Part shown: positions 1 through 5,980 of the stretch, piece by piece
Numbering within the stretch: the stretch's first letter is position 1
Layout of the letters: each line of letters opens with the position of its first letter
Assembly (NCBI GenBank): GCA_946481465.1
Contig: CAMLOC010000047.1
Location: 1 to 11,146 of the forward strand
Direction of reading: 5' to 3'
DNA: 11,146 nt
Source: an uncultured Shinella sp.
GTDB lineage: Bacteria > Pseudomonadota > Alphaproteobacteria > Rhizobiales > Rhizobiaceae
The notes under the pieces: generated by a model
Told to the model about the DNA's origin: nothing
Database searches by the model: none
Seen by the model: only the letters and a program-made list of their open reading frames with translations
Position numbers and translations under genes: made by a program

Positions 1-1665
1 GAAGCGCGTGCCGGCCGCGAGGGAAAGGTTTCCTGCGAGGGAGAAATCATCCTGGCGCCCGTCGAGCGTCGAGCCGGTGCGCAGGAAGACGCCGGTCGTC
101 ATGTCGCTCGCGGTCCCGACGGTGAGATTGCCGCCCGTCACCGTCAGGTAGCTATCGTAGAGATTGATTTCGCTCCAGTTCCGGATATCGCTTCCGGCGT
201 GCGTCGCGTGGGAGGCGTCGGACAGGTTGAGCACATCGGTTCCCCCGCCGCCGCCGTTGAGGACCGTGATGCCGGAAAGGCTGCCCCGCAGGGTCATCGT
301 ATCGTCGCCCAGCCCGAGATCCACGCGACCGTTGACCGTCGCGCCGGCCGCGACGACCACGTTGCTGTCTCCGTCGCCGTTGGAAATGCCATTGCCGGAG
401 GTGGATTCCACCACCGCGCCGGCCTCGACATTGATGTTCGTCAGAACGTCGGCGAGCGATGCCGTCGCGATGCCATACCCGGTTCCTCCGAGAATATGGC
501 CCGTGACCGTGATCGTTGCCGCGTTGCCCGGCGTTCCGGCAAGGCTCCCATGGTCGGTGCTGATGCCGTTGTCCGCGCCTTCCGCATTGTTGACGTCGAC
601 GGTGAGCGCGGAACTATTGCTGCCCGTATAGACAGCAATACCGTTGCTCGTACTGCCCACCGCGGTGCCGGTCGACGTCACGGTAACCGGCCCGGTACCA
701 AGATGCTGGAGATGAATACCCGACCTCTCGCCATTCGTATCAACGGCGTTGATCGTCGCACTCGTGCTCGATGCGGTGGCATAGGCGTAGATTCCGTGGA
801 GTAGATCGCCGGTGGCTGTCCCTGTCGAATCGATCCGGAGGGCGCCCGTGCCTTCGTTCTGCACAATGATGCCATGGTCCCGCCCGAGCGTGTCCATAGC
901 GGTGACGGCAACATCGGTACCGTAATTGTCGGCGCGTATCCCGTCTCCGGCTGTCCCCCTCGCCAATCCGGTCGACGTTATGTTCAAAGCCCCCGTGGTC
1001 CGGTTGTGACCGAAGATGCCCTGAATGGCACCCTGCGTATCGACCGCTTCGATCGTCATGCTGGTGCCGGAAAAACTGTAGCTGAAGATACCGGCCATGT
1101 CGGACCCGATGACGGTGCCCGTCGAAACGATGTTGATCGCACCGCTGCCGCGGTGATCGATGTTGATGCCGTTGTTTGCACCTTGCGCATCGTGCACCCG
1201 GACGATCGTATCCACGCCGTAGTTGCTGGCGCGGATGCCGTCGCCGCCGGCAGCTGCCGATGTCACGGAACCGGTCGACACGAGATTGAGATCGCCGCTG
1301 ATATCGTTGTCGATGGCGATGCTGAAATCGCCGTCCGTCGCAATCGTCGACGCGTTGTTGTCGATAAAGCTGGCGCCGCCGACGCCCGAAACGGACATGC
1401 CGTACCCGCCGCCCGTGACGTCCAGCCCGAAGCCGGGATCTGTGGTGACTTCGACAGGAACACTGTCGATAATCTCCTGCGTGACATCGGTGCCCGAAGA
1501 AGGACCGGAGCAAACCGATACCGCCCCCGCGGTGCAACTGCCGGCGATTGCCGGTTGCACCATCGGCAGCGTCGCGGCAAAGACCACGGGGGAGCCGATG
1601 GCGACGCCAGACAGCAACCGGAGGGCGACTGAGCGGCCAGCGTATTGTCCCTTGAAGTCTCTCAT
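1..1665 (-). CDS. Autotransporter (type Va), N-terminal part: signal peptide plus beta-helical passenger; runs off the left edge
   Basis: The minus strand reads open from an ATG at 1665 to the window edge (555 codons, no stop). It starts MRDFKGQYAGRSVALRL. A hydrophobic signal region ends near residue 41 (PMVQPAIA, then GSCTAG). Next comes a short Cys-containing stretch (C44, C52) and the TDPGFGLDV motif (75-83) often seen at the start of rhizobial autotransporter passengers. Residues 129-385 hold five degenerate repeats of about 50 residues, and 386-555 are Gly/Asp/Asn/Thr-rich with GAVV, GATVNGRVDLGLGDD and GSTLDGR turns typical of a right-handed beta-helix. No beta-barrel is present, so the translocator must lie to the left. 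An in-frame ATG at 1683 would add six residues (MASGTQ); neither start has a good Shine-Dalgarno. Third codon positions look less G/C-biased than in neighbouring genes. Known for the family: surface-displayed or released adhesin-like proteins. The substrate here is unknown. Confidence 0.9.
   Translation of the reverse strand, partial: MRDFKGQYAGRSVALRLLSGVAIGSPVVFAATLPMVQPAIAGSCTAGAVSVCSGPSSGTDVTQEIIDSVPVEVTTDPGFGLDVTGGGYGMSVSGVGGASFIDNNASTIATDGDFSIAIDNDISGDLNLVSTGSVTSAAAGGDGIRASNYGVDTIVRVHDAQGANNGINIDHRGSGAINIVSTGTVIGSDMAGIFSYSFSGTSMTIEAVDTQGAIQGIFGHNRTTGALNITSTGLARGTAGDGIRADNYGTDVAVTAMDTLGRDHGIIVQNEGTGALRIDSTGTATGDLLHGIYAYATASSTSATINAVDTNGERSGIHLQHLGTGPVTVTSTGTAVGSTSNGIAVYTGSNSSALTVDVNNAEGADNGISTDHGSLAGTPGNAATITVTGHILGGTGYGIATASLADVLTNINVEAGAVVESTSGNGISNGDGDSNVVVAAGATVNGRVDLGLGDDTMTLRGSLSGITVLNGGGGGTDVLNLSDASHATHAGSDIRNWSEINLYDSYLTVTGGNLTVGTASDMTTGVFLRTGSTLDGRQDDFSLAGNLSLAAGTRF
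511..1281 (-). repeat. Five degenerate ~50-residue tandem repeats in the autotransporter passenger
   Basis: Repeats begin at about residues 129, 180, 230, 279 and 330 of the minus-strand protein. Each follows the scheme (V/T/D)STG-x(4-8)-GI-x(10)-(T/V)-x-(A/V)-x-D-(T/A)-x-G-x(3)-GI-x(6)-G-(T/S)-G-x(2)-I. The copies share residues at the STG, DGI/HGI, D-x-x-G and TGA(L/V)-x-I positions but differ widely elsewhere and in DNA sequence, so they are old duplications or structurally constrained beta-helix coils, not recent expansions. Confidence 0.75.
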
Positions 1666-1765
1666 CTGAGTGCCCGATGCCATGTGTTCTTGCGGTTGAC
1701 ACTGCCTGTCGCCATCGCGCGCCGCGTGCGGTCCGTGGCGATGGCGAATTATTGTTCGGGATCTG

Positions 1766-1780
1766 TTAACGATGATTGAA
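1766..1780. promoter_or_regulatory. Candidate CtrA box 1 (TTAA-N7-TGAA)
   Basis: The sequence reads TTAA CGATGAT TGAA. It matches the alphaproteobacterial CtrA consensus TTAA-N7-TTAA with the exact seven-base spacer and one mismatch. It lies about 85 bp upstream of the autotransporter start at 1665/1683. Assignment is by motif only. Confidence 0.5.
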
Positions 1781-1840
1781 AAAAATATTCGGGCGGAAAA
1801 GAGCGCACACAAAAGCGCATTTTCAGGGCTTCACCATCTG

Positions 1841-1855
1841 TTAACCATAAACTAA
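1841..1855. promoter_or_regulatory. Candidate CtrA box 2 (TTAACCAT half-site, TTAA-N7-CTAA)
   Basis: The sequence reads TTAA CCATAAA CTAA: correct spacing, one mismatch from TTAA-N7-TTAA, and it contains the eight-base CtrA half-site TTAACCAT. It is 147 bp upstream of the ATG at 2002 and 75 bp from box 1. The pair in one divergent region makes either site more believable than it would be alone. Confidence 0.55.
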
Positions 1856-2001
1856 CCCTTCGCCAATAGAGTGTAGGCGAGCACGGGAGCGCTGAGAACA
1901 ACGATATTTTTCAAAGCCTTACTCGCCAGAGCCCGAGCATACCACCCAGCATCGGGCGTTCAGCTTGCCCGAAAGATCGAAAAGGTTCGCAGGCCGCAGT
2001 C

Positions 2002-3519
2002 ATGGCAGAGGCAAAAGCAAGAGATCACGAAGCGGCGGTGCCGCGCCTGTCATGGCGCCTGGCCGGTCTTCTGCTTGCCGGCACCATGCTTGCCGGCGCG
2101 CCCGCCATCGCCCAGCAACGGACGGCGGACGAGACCGCGACATTCCAGGAGCCGCTGGATCCCCTCGTCGAGAACACCGGGAACGGCACAGCGGACGCAA
2201 CCGCAGGGCTGCCGGGTGCCGAGACGACGGCATCGGTCGGAGGCTCCGGCGAGCCGGCCCTGACGGGCGACCAGGCCGACGCGCTCGCCGAGACCGCGCG
2301 CGACAACGAGGCCCTCCGACGCGCGGCCCGCGAGGGCGAGCGGCTGAACCTGCGGGAAGGCGGCCCGGAAACGGCCCGCAGCGAATTCACCGATCCCTAT
2401 GAGCCGCCCGGCATCCGCGTCGGCACGTTCCTGCTCCGGCCCTCGATCACCCAGAGCATCGGCCATGAGCGCACGAAATCCGGCAGCACGACCAGCCGGA
2501 CCTATTGGCAGACCGGCTTTCGCGGCTCTCTGACCTCCGACTGGGCACGCCACCAGCTGACCATCGACGCCGAGGGCCTCTACCAGCGCAATATCAGCGG
2601 CACCGGGGAGACGGAACCGCAGGTGCGCATCGACAGCGACCTGCGCCTCGACCACAGCGACGACACGATCGCCAATCTCACCGCCGGCTACGGTTTCGAG
2701 CGCGAGGACGCGGCCGATCCCAACGCCGTCGACGGCGCCAGCACCCAGTCGGGTGTCCATAATTTCACCGCCGGCGCGCGCGTCCAGCGGGATTTCGGCG
2801 TGATCCGCGGCACGATCGGCGCGCAGATCGAGCGCGAGGTCTATGGCTCGGCGAAGCTCGCCAATGGCGGCAAGCTCAGCCTTTCCGACCGCAACTTCAC
2901 CGAAGGCACCCTGATGGGGCGTGTCGGCTTCGAACTGTCGCCGGCGCTGATCCCCTATCTGGAAGCCTCGATCGGCCGCGCGCTTTACGACGAGAAACGC
3001 GATTCGCTCGGCTATGAGCGCTCCCGCTCGACAATGGGCGCCCGTGCCGGCGTGGAAATCGATCTCGGCGAGAAGCTGCGCGGCGATCTCGGCATGGGCT
3101 ACCGGCGCGCCGCCTTCGACGACAGCCGCCTGAAATCCATCGCCGCCCTGGCGCTCGACGGCACGCTTACCTGGTCGCCGCAGCGCGGCACCGAACTCCG
3201 GCTCGGCCTCATAACGCAGATCGAACCGTCGACCACCGCGGGAGAAAGCGGCTACGTCGCCTATACGACCACGGCCGACCTGACGCATGAACTGCGCGAG
3301 AACCTCGTCGCGCGGCTGAGCGGCGCCTATACCTGGCGGGACTTCTCCTCCTCCGGCAGCGCCGACCAGGACGTCTATCTCGTCGGCACGGGCCTTACCT
3401 GGGACCTCAACCGCTGGCTCGCCCTGACGGGCGACGTCTCCTACGAACTGACCCGCCCGGCGCGCGGCACCGACACCGGCATCACGCGCGCCGGCATCGG
3501 CCTCGTCCTGCGCCGCTGA
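2002..3519 (+). CDS. Outer-membrane beta-barrel protein, BBP2-like (putative beta-barrel porin 2)
   Basis: This encodes 505 residues. A signal peptide (RLAGLLLAGTMLAGAPAIA, residues 19-37) is followed by a low-complexity acidic linker with a short Arg/Glu/Ala-rich helical stretch (about 38-125). Then comes the hallmark entry to a BBP2-type barrel, YEPPGIRVGTFLLRPSI (133-149). From there to the end the protein alternates amphipathic strands with turns such as DSDLRLDHSDD, GYGFERED, ASIGRALYDEKRD, GMGYRRAAFDD, SGAYTWRDF and GDVSYELTR. It is predicted to sit in the outer membrane; no substrate can be inferred. The ATG at 2002 has a weak AGG about 8 nt upstream; the next in-frame Met (29) would destroy the signal peptide. 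The C-terminus ends GLVLRR, not in the aromatic residue usual for barrels. The gene is divergent from the autotransporter and ends 3 bp from galU. Family assignment is by motif recall. Confidence 0.85.
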   Translation: MAEAKARDHEAAVPRLSWRLAGLLLAGTMLAGAPAIAQQRTADETATFQEPLDPLVENTGNGTADATAGLPGAETTASVGGSGEPALTGDQADALAETARDNEALRRAAREGERLNLREGGPETARSEFTDPYEPPGIRVGTFLLRPSITQSIGHERTKSGSTTSRTYWQTGFRGSLTSDWARHQLTIDAEGLYQRNISGTGETEPQVRIDSDLRLDHSDDTIANLTAGYGFEREDAADPNAVDGASTQSGVHNFTAGARVQRDFGVIRGTIGAQIEREVYGSAKLANGGKLSLSDRNFTEGTLMGRVGFELSPALIPYLEASIGRALYDEKRDSLGYERSRSTMGARAGVEIDLGEKLRGDLGMGYRRAAFDDSRLKSIAALALDGTLTWSPQRGTELRLGLITQIEPSTTAGESGYVAYTTTADLTHELRENLVARLSGAYTWRDFSSSGSADQDVYLVGTGLTWDLNRWLALTGDVSYELTRPARGTDTGITRAGIGLVLRR

Positions 3520-3522
3520 CCG

Positions 3523-4410
3523 TTACGACAGCTTGGCGACCAGCTCCTTCAGCGGTCCCTCGACGGCCGGGCGGATATCCGCACGGGCCAGCGCGAAGGC
3601 GATGTTGGCGAGGATGAAGCCATCCTTGGCGCCGCAGTCGTAGGTCTCGCCGCGGAAGTGGTAGGCGGCGAATTTCTGGGCATCGGCGAGCTTCACCATG
3701 GCATCGGTGAGCTGGATCTCGTTGCCGGCGCCGCGCTCCTGCGTGGAGAGGATCGGGAAGATTTCCGGCTGGAGGATGTAGCGGCCGTTGATGAAGAAGT
3801 TGGAGGGCGCGGTGCCCGGCGCGGGCTTCTCGACCATCTTCGTGATGGCAAAGCCCTCGCCGATCGTCTCGCCGACGCCGACGATGCCGTATTTGTGCGC
3901 CTGGTCGGGCGCGCATTCCTCGACGGCGATGATGTTGGCGCCGCTGTGCTCGAAGAGTTCCACCATGCCCTTCATGCAGCCTTTTTCCGCCTTCATGATC
4001 ATGTCGGGCAGGAGCAGCGCGAAAGGTTCGTTGCCGACGAGCTCGCGGGCACACCAGACCGCATGGCCGAGACCGAGCGGCTCCTGCTGGCGGGTGAAGC
4101 TCGTCGAGCCGGCGACCGGCAGGATGCTTTCGAGCAGCGTCAGCTCGGCGGTCTTGTTGCGCTGGCGCAGCGTCTGCTCCAGTTCGACCTGGATATCGAA
4201 ATAATCCTCGATGACCGCCTTGGAGCGGCCCGTCACGAAGATCAGGTGCTCGATACCGGCGTCCAGGGCCTCGTCCACCACATACTGGATGACGGGCTTG
4301 TCCACGACGGTCAGCATTTCCTTCGGCACGGCCTTGGTGGCCGGAAGGAAGCGGGTGCCGAGACCGGCCACTGGGAAGACTGCTTTGCGAACCTTGCGTG
4401 CCTGCGACAT
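3523..4410 (-). CDS. galU: UTP--glucose-1-phosphate uridylyltransferase (UDP-glucose pyrophosphorylase, GalU/ExoN)
   Basis: This encodes a 295-residue cytosolic nucleotidyltransferase that makes UDP-glucose from UTP and glucose-1-phosphate. In rhizobia UDP-glucose feeds exopolysaccharide, cyclic glucan and LPS synthesis. Seen: the nucleotide-binding loop [21 protein letters not shown] (residues 11-31), the [11 protein letters not shown] segment (38-48), GLGHAVWCA (113-121), the LLPDMIM metal/nucleotide region (133-139), VEKP (193-196), and the dimer/sugar-site segment YDCGAKDGF (257-265). Length and order are full and normal for GalU. The ATG at 4410 has a clear GAGGTG ribosome site, whereas an in-frame extension to 4473 has none and begins with non-conserved sequence. 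The gene converges on the outer-membrane barrel gene and diverges from the transglycosylase. Rhizobia often call such genes galU, exoN or exoN2. Confidence 0.97.
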   Translation of the reverse strand: MSQARKVRKAVFPVAGLGTRFLPATKAVPKEMLTVVDKPVIQYVVDEALDAGIEHLIFVTGRSKAVIEDYFDIQVELEQTLRQRNKTAELTLLESILPVAGSTSFTRQQEPLGLGHAVWCARELVGNEPFALLLPDMIMKAEKGCMKGMVELFEHSGANIIAVEECAPDQAHKYGIVGVGETIGEGFAITKMVEKPAPGTAPSNFFINGRYILQPEIFPILSTQERGAGNEIQLTDAMVKLADAQKFAAYHFRGETYDCGAKDGFILANIAFALARADIRPAVEGPLKELVAKLS

Positions 4411-4413
4411 ATT

Positions 4414-4419
4414 CACCTC
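4414..4419 (-). promoter_or_regulatory. Ribosome binding site of galU (GAGGTG)
   Basis: On the minus strand GAGGTG precedes ATG(4410) by three bases. It fixes the start and excludes the 21-codon upstream extension. Confidence 0.75.
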
Positions 4420-4480
4420 GTTGCGCCCGTCGCCGTCATGGCCGGGACGTATTTGTGCGGGGATAGGATCCAATTGCTAT

Positions 4481-4516
4481 TTTTTTGCAAAGGAAGACTT
4501 TTTTGCGAAGGAAGAC
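4481..4516. repeat. 18-bp tandem direct repeat (two copies, one mismatch) in the galU/transglycosylase divergent region
   Basis: TTTTTTGCAAAGGAAGAC (4481-4498) is followed directly by TTTTTTGCGAAGGAAGAC (4499-4516). The copies differ only at A/G in position 9. The repeat lies 71 bp upstream of the galU start and 113 bp upstream of the transglycosylase start. Each copy joins a T-tract to a purine-rich AAGGAAGAC, so it could be a double operator, a bent-DNA upstream element or a replication-slippage product. No protein can be named for it. Confidence 0.8.
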
Positions 4517-4577
4517 GGGGCAAATTTTTGATGGTAAAGAATTTGTTGACTTCGTTTTTATAAGTTTTGCGTTCAGC

Positions 4578-4596
4578 CGATGGTTCCACACCATCG
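4578..4596. promoter_or_regulatory. Perfect 7-5-7 inverted repeat upstream of the transglycosylase
   Basis: CGATGGT (4578-4584), spacer TCCAC, ACCATCG (4590-4596). It lies 32 bp before the ATG at 4629. It has no U-tract, so a terminator is unlikely. It may be a dimeric-repressor operator or a hairpin in the 5' untranslated region. Confidence 0.45.
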
Positions 4597-4628
4597 TACC
4601 GAAATTTGAGAAACGGACACGACAGCCG

Positions 4629-5849
4629 ATGACACAGAATCTGAAAACCGTTCTGCGCCGATCCGCGCTCACTCTCCTCCTGTCGGCCGGACTTTTCGCC
4701 CAGGCCACCGCCGCCCGCGCGGATACGCGCTTCCAGCAGTGGATCGCCGATTTCTACGCAACCGCGGCCGAGGCCGGCATCAGCAAATCGACCTACCAGA
4801 AGGCGTTTTCCGGCGTCAAGACACCCGATCCCGACGTTCTGGAAAAGGCCGCCTACCAGCCGGAATTCAAGCACAAGATCTGGGACTATCTGGATTCGCG
4901 CGTCAACCCCTACACGGTGCGCATCGGCCAGGAGATGGCCGCCAAGCATGGCCGCACGCTTGCGGCCATCGAGCGGCATTTCGGCGTCGACCGCAACATC
5001 CTGCTGGCCATCTGGTCGATGGAATCGAACTACGGCGCGGTGCTGGAGAAGGACGACCGGCTGCACTATGTGCCGCGCGCGCTGGCAACGCTCGCCTATG
5101 CCGACAAGAAGCGGGCGAAATATGCGCGCACGCAGCTTGTCGCGGCGCTGAAGATCCTCCAGCGCGGCGACATCGCGGCCGGCAAGATGACCGGCTCGTG
5201 GGCCGGCGCCATGGGCCACACCCAGTTCATCCCGACGAGCTACATGATCTATGCCGTCGATGCGGACGGCAACGGCCATCGCGACATCTGGAACTCGGTG
5301 CCGGACGCGCTGGCGACGGCCGCGAACCTGCTTGCCAAGAACGGCTGGCAGGCGGACAAGACCTGGGGCTACGAGATCGTCGTGCCGCAGGGCGGCAGCA
5401 AATATTCCGGCCAGACGAAGACGCTCGCCCAATGGGCGAAACTCGGCTTCACGCGTCCGAACGGCAGCGGCTTCAAGAACGGCGCCGACCGGGCCGAGCT
5501 GAAACTGCCGGCCAATGGCGGCCCGGGCTTCCTGATGACCAAGAACTTCTTCGTCATCAAGCGCTACAATGCATCGGATTCCTACGCCATGGGCGTCGGC
5601 ATGCTGGCCGACCGGCTCGCCGGCTACGGCGGCGTCAAGCAGCGCTGGCCGCGCCCGGACGGCGCGCTCGACATCACGGAGAAGTTCGAGCTTCAGACGC
5701 GCCTCAAGGAACTCGGCTACTACGAGGGCGAGGTCGACGGCAATTTCGGCTCCGGCTCCAAGGCCGCCATCGAAGCCTTCCAGAACCGCATGGGCCTTGC
5801 AGCCGACGGCCAGCCGAGCCAGCAATTGCTGCGCGCGCTGCGCCGCTAG
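4629..5849 (+). CDS. Lytic murein transglycosylase, MltB family (SLT_2 domain plus C-terminal PG_binding_1)
   Basis: This encodes 406 residues. The enzyme is expected to cleave the MurNAc-GlcNAc bond of peptidoglycan non-hydrolytically, giving 1,6-anhydro-MurNAc ends, in the periplasm. A signal peptide (LRRSALTLLLSAGLFAQATAARA) cleaves near residue 31. The SLT_2-like domain spans about 33-340. Its catalytic Glu is most likely E132 in AIWSMESNYGAV. The MGHTQFIPTSY motif (195-205) and the DADGNGHRDIW segment (211-221) are characteristic of the MltB group. A peptidoglycan-binding repeat occupies about 349-403 (LQTRLKELGYYEGEVDGNFG). No lipobox Cys is present, so it is soluble, not a lipoprotein. 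The frame is open upstream to a TTG at 4485, but only the ATG at 4629 places a proper signal peptide first; the Shine-Dalgarno is weak. A strong terminator follows 17 bp after the stop. Confidence 0.95.
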   Translation: MTQNLKTVLRRSALTLLLSAGLFAQATAARADTRFQQWIADFYATAAEAGISKSTYQKAFSGVKTPDPDVLEKAAYQPEFKHKIWDYLDSRVNPYTVRIGQEMAAKHGRTLAAIERHFGVDRNILLAIWSMESNYGAVLEKDDRLHYVPRALATLAYADKKRAKYARTQLVAALKILQRGDIAAGKMTGSWAGAMGHTQFIPTSYMIYAVDADGNGHRDIWNSVPDALATAANLLAKNGWQADKTWGYEIVVPQGGSKYSGQTKTLAQWAKLGFTRPNGSGFKNGADRAELKLPANGGPGFLMTKNFFVIKRYNASDSYAMGVGMLADRLAGYGGVKQRWPRPDGALDITEKFELQTRLKELGYYEGEVDGNFGSGSKAAIEAFQNRMGLAADGQPSQQLLRALRR

Positions 5850-5866
5850 ATCATCCGGCAAGGACG

Positions 5867-5892
5867 AAAAAGGGCGCCACGGCGCCCTTTTT
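5867..5892 (+). terminator. Rho-independent terminator after the transglycosylase gene
   Basis: GGGCGCC (5872-5878) and GGCGCCC (5881-5887) form a perfect stem around AC, framed by A5 before and T5 after, so the 12-bp arms are fully symmetric. The structure can terminate in both directions and separates this gene from the DUF459 gene. Confidence 0.9.
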
Positions 5893-5895
5893 GCT

Positions 5896-5957
5896 GCCGG
5901 GCTTTCGCCCGGCGCGCGCATTTGCCATCATGCCGCCACCACGATCCCGCAGGATCG
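5896..5957. other. Two further perfect hairpins in the leader of the DUF459 gene
   Basis: GCCGGGC-TTTC-GCCCGGC (5896-5913) and CGATCC-CGCA-GGATCG (5942-5957) are perfect 7-bp and 6-bp stems with 4-nt loops. Neither carries a U-tract. With the terminator they make three stem-loops within about 90 bp just before the ATG at 5981. Confidence 0.5.
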
Positions 5958-5980
5958 CGGGCAAGACGGGAGCCCTCGCG

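Larger units (their letters stand above)
1666..2001. promoter_or_regulatory. Divergent intergenic control region between the autotransporter and the outer-membrane barrel gene
   Basis: This 336-bp gap is AT-richer than the genes around it, especially 1750-1925, and contains no convincing gene. It holds an exact 10-bp direct repeat ATCTGTTAAC at 1761-1770 and 1836-1845, each copy forming the left part of a CtrA-like box (listed separately). An inverted pair GCCCGA (1931-1936) and TCGGGC (1952-1957) flanks a 15-bp spacer upstream of the plus-strand gene. I could not assign clear -35/-10 elements to either direction. Confidence 0.6.

Noticed and set aside
874..1632. Plus-strand open frame of 252 codons opposite the autotransporter
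   Set aside because: Antisense shadow in GC-rich DNA: composition is atypical, there is no ribosome site, and the minus-strand protein is clearly real.
740..1702. Long open frame on the minus strand starting from a GTG at 1702
   Set aside because: It is a different frame of the autotransporter region. Its product is Arg/His/Gln-rich with no domain pattern, while the frame from 1665 has a signal peptide and beta-helix repeats.
1662..1715. 17-codon open frame (MATGSVNRKNTWHRALR) whose TGA overlaps ATG(1665) as ATGA
   Set aside because: It looks like a possible leader peptide but has no Shine-Dalgarno or sequence signature, and the alternative start at 1683 would bypass it.
2050..3288. Minus-strand open frame of 412 codons across the outer-membrane barrel gene
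   Set aside because: Mirror frame of a GC-biased gene; rich in Ala/Gly/Arg/Val with no motif, while the plus strand encodes a signal peptide and BBP2 hallmark.
3658..4563. Plus-strand open frame of 301 codons opposite galU
   Set aside because: galU on the other strand has unmistakable motifs; this frame has none.
4485..4628. N-terminal extension of the transglycosylase from a TTG at 4485
   Set aside because: It would put 48 non-conserved residues before a well-formed signal peptide and translate the tandem repeat and the dyad; the ATG at 4629 is better.
4413..5921. Minus-strand open frame of 502 codons opposite the transglycosylase
   Set aside because: Shadow frame: it runs through the intergenic AT-rich repeat region and the terminator hairpin and lacks any recognisable domain.
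4739..5980. Upstream continuation of the DUF459 frame through the transglycosylase gene
   Set aside because: The open frame is an accident of GC bias; the signal peptide and ribosome site support ATG(5981), and a strong terminator lies inside the extension.
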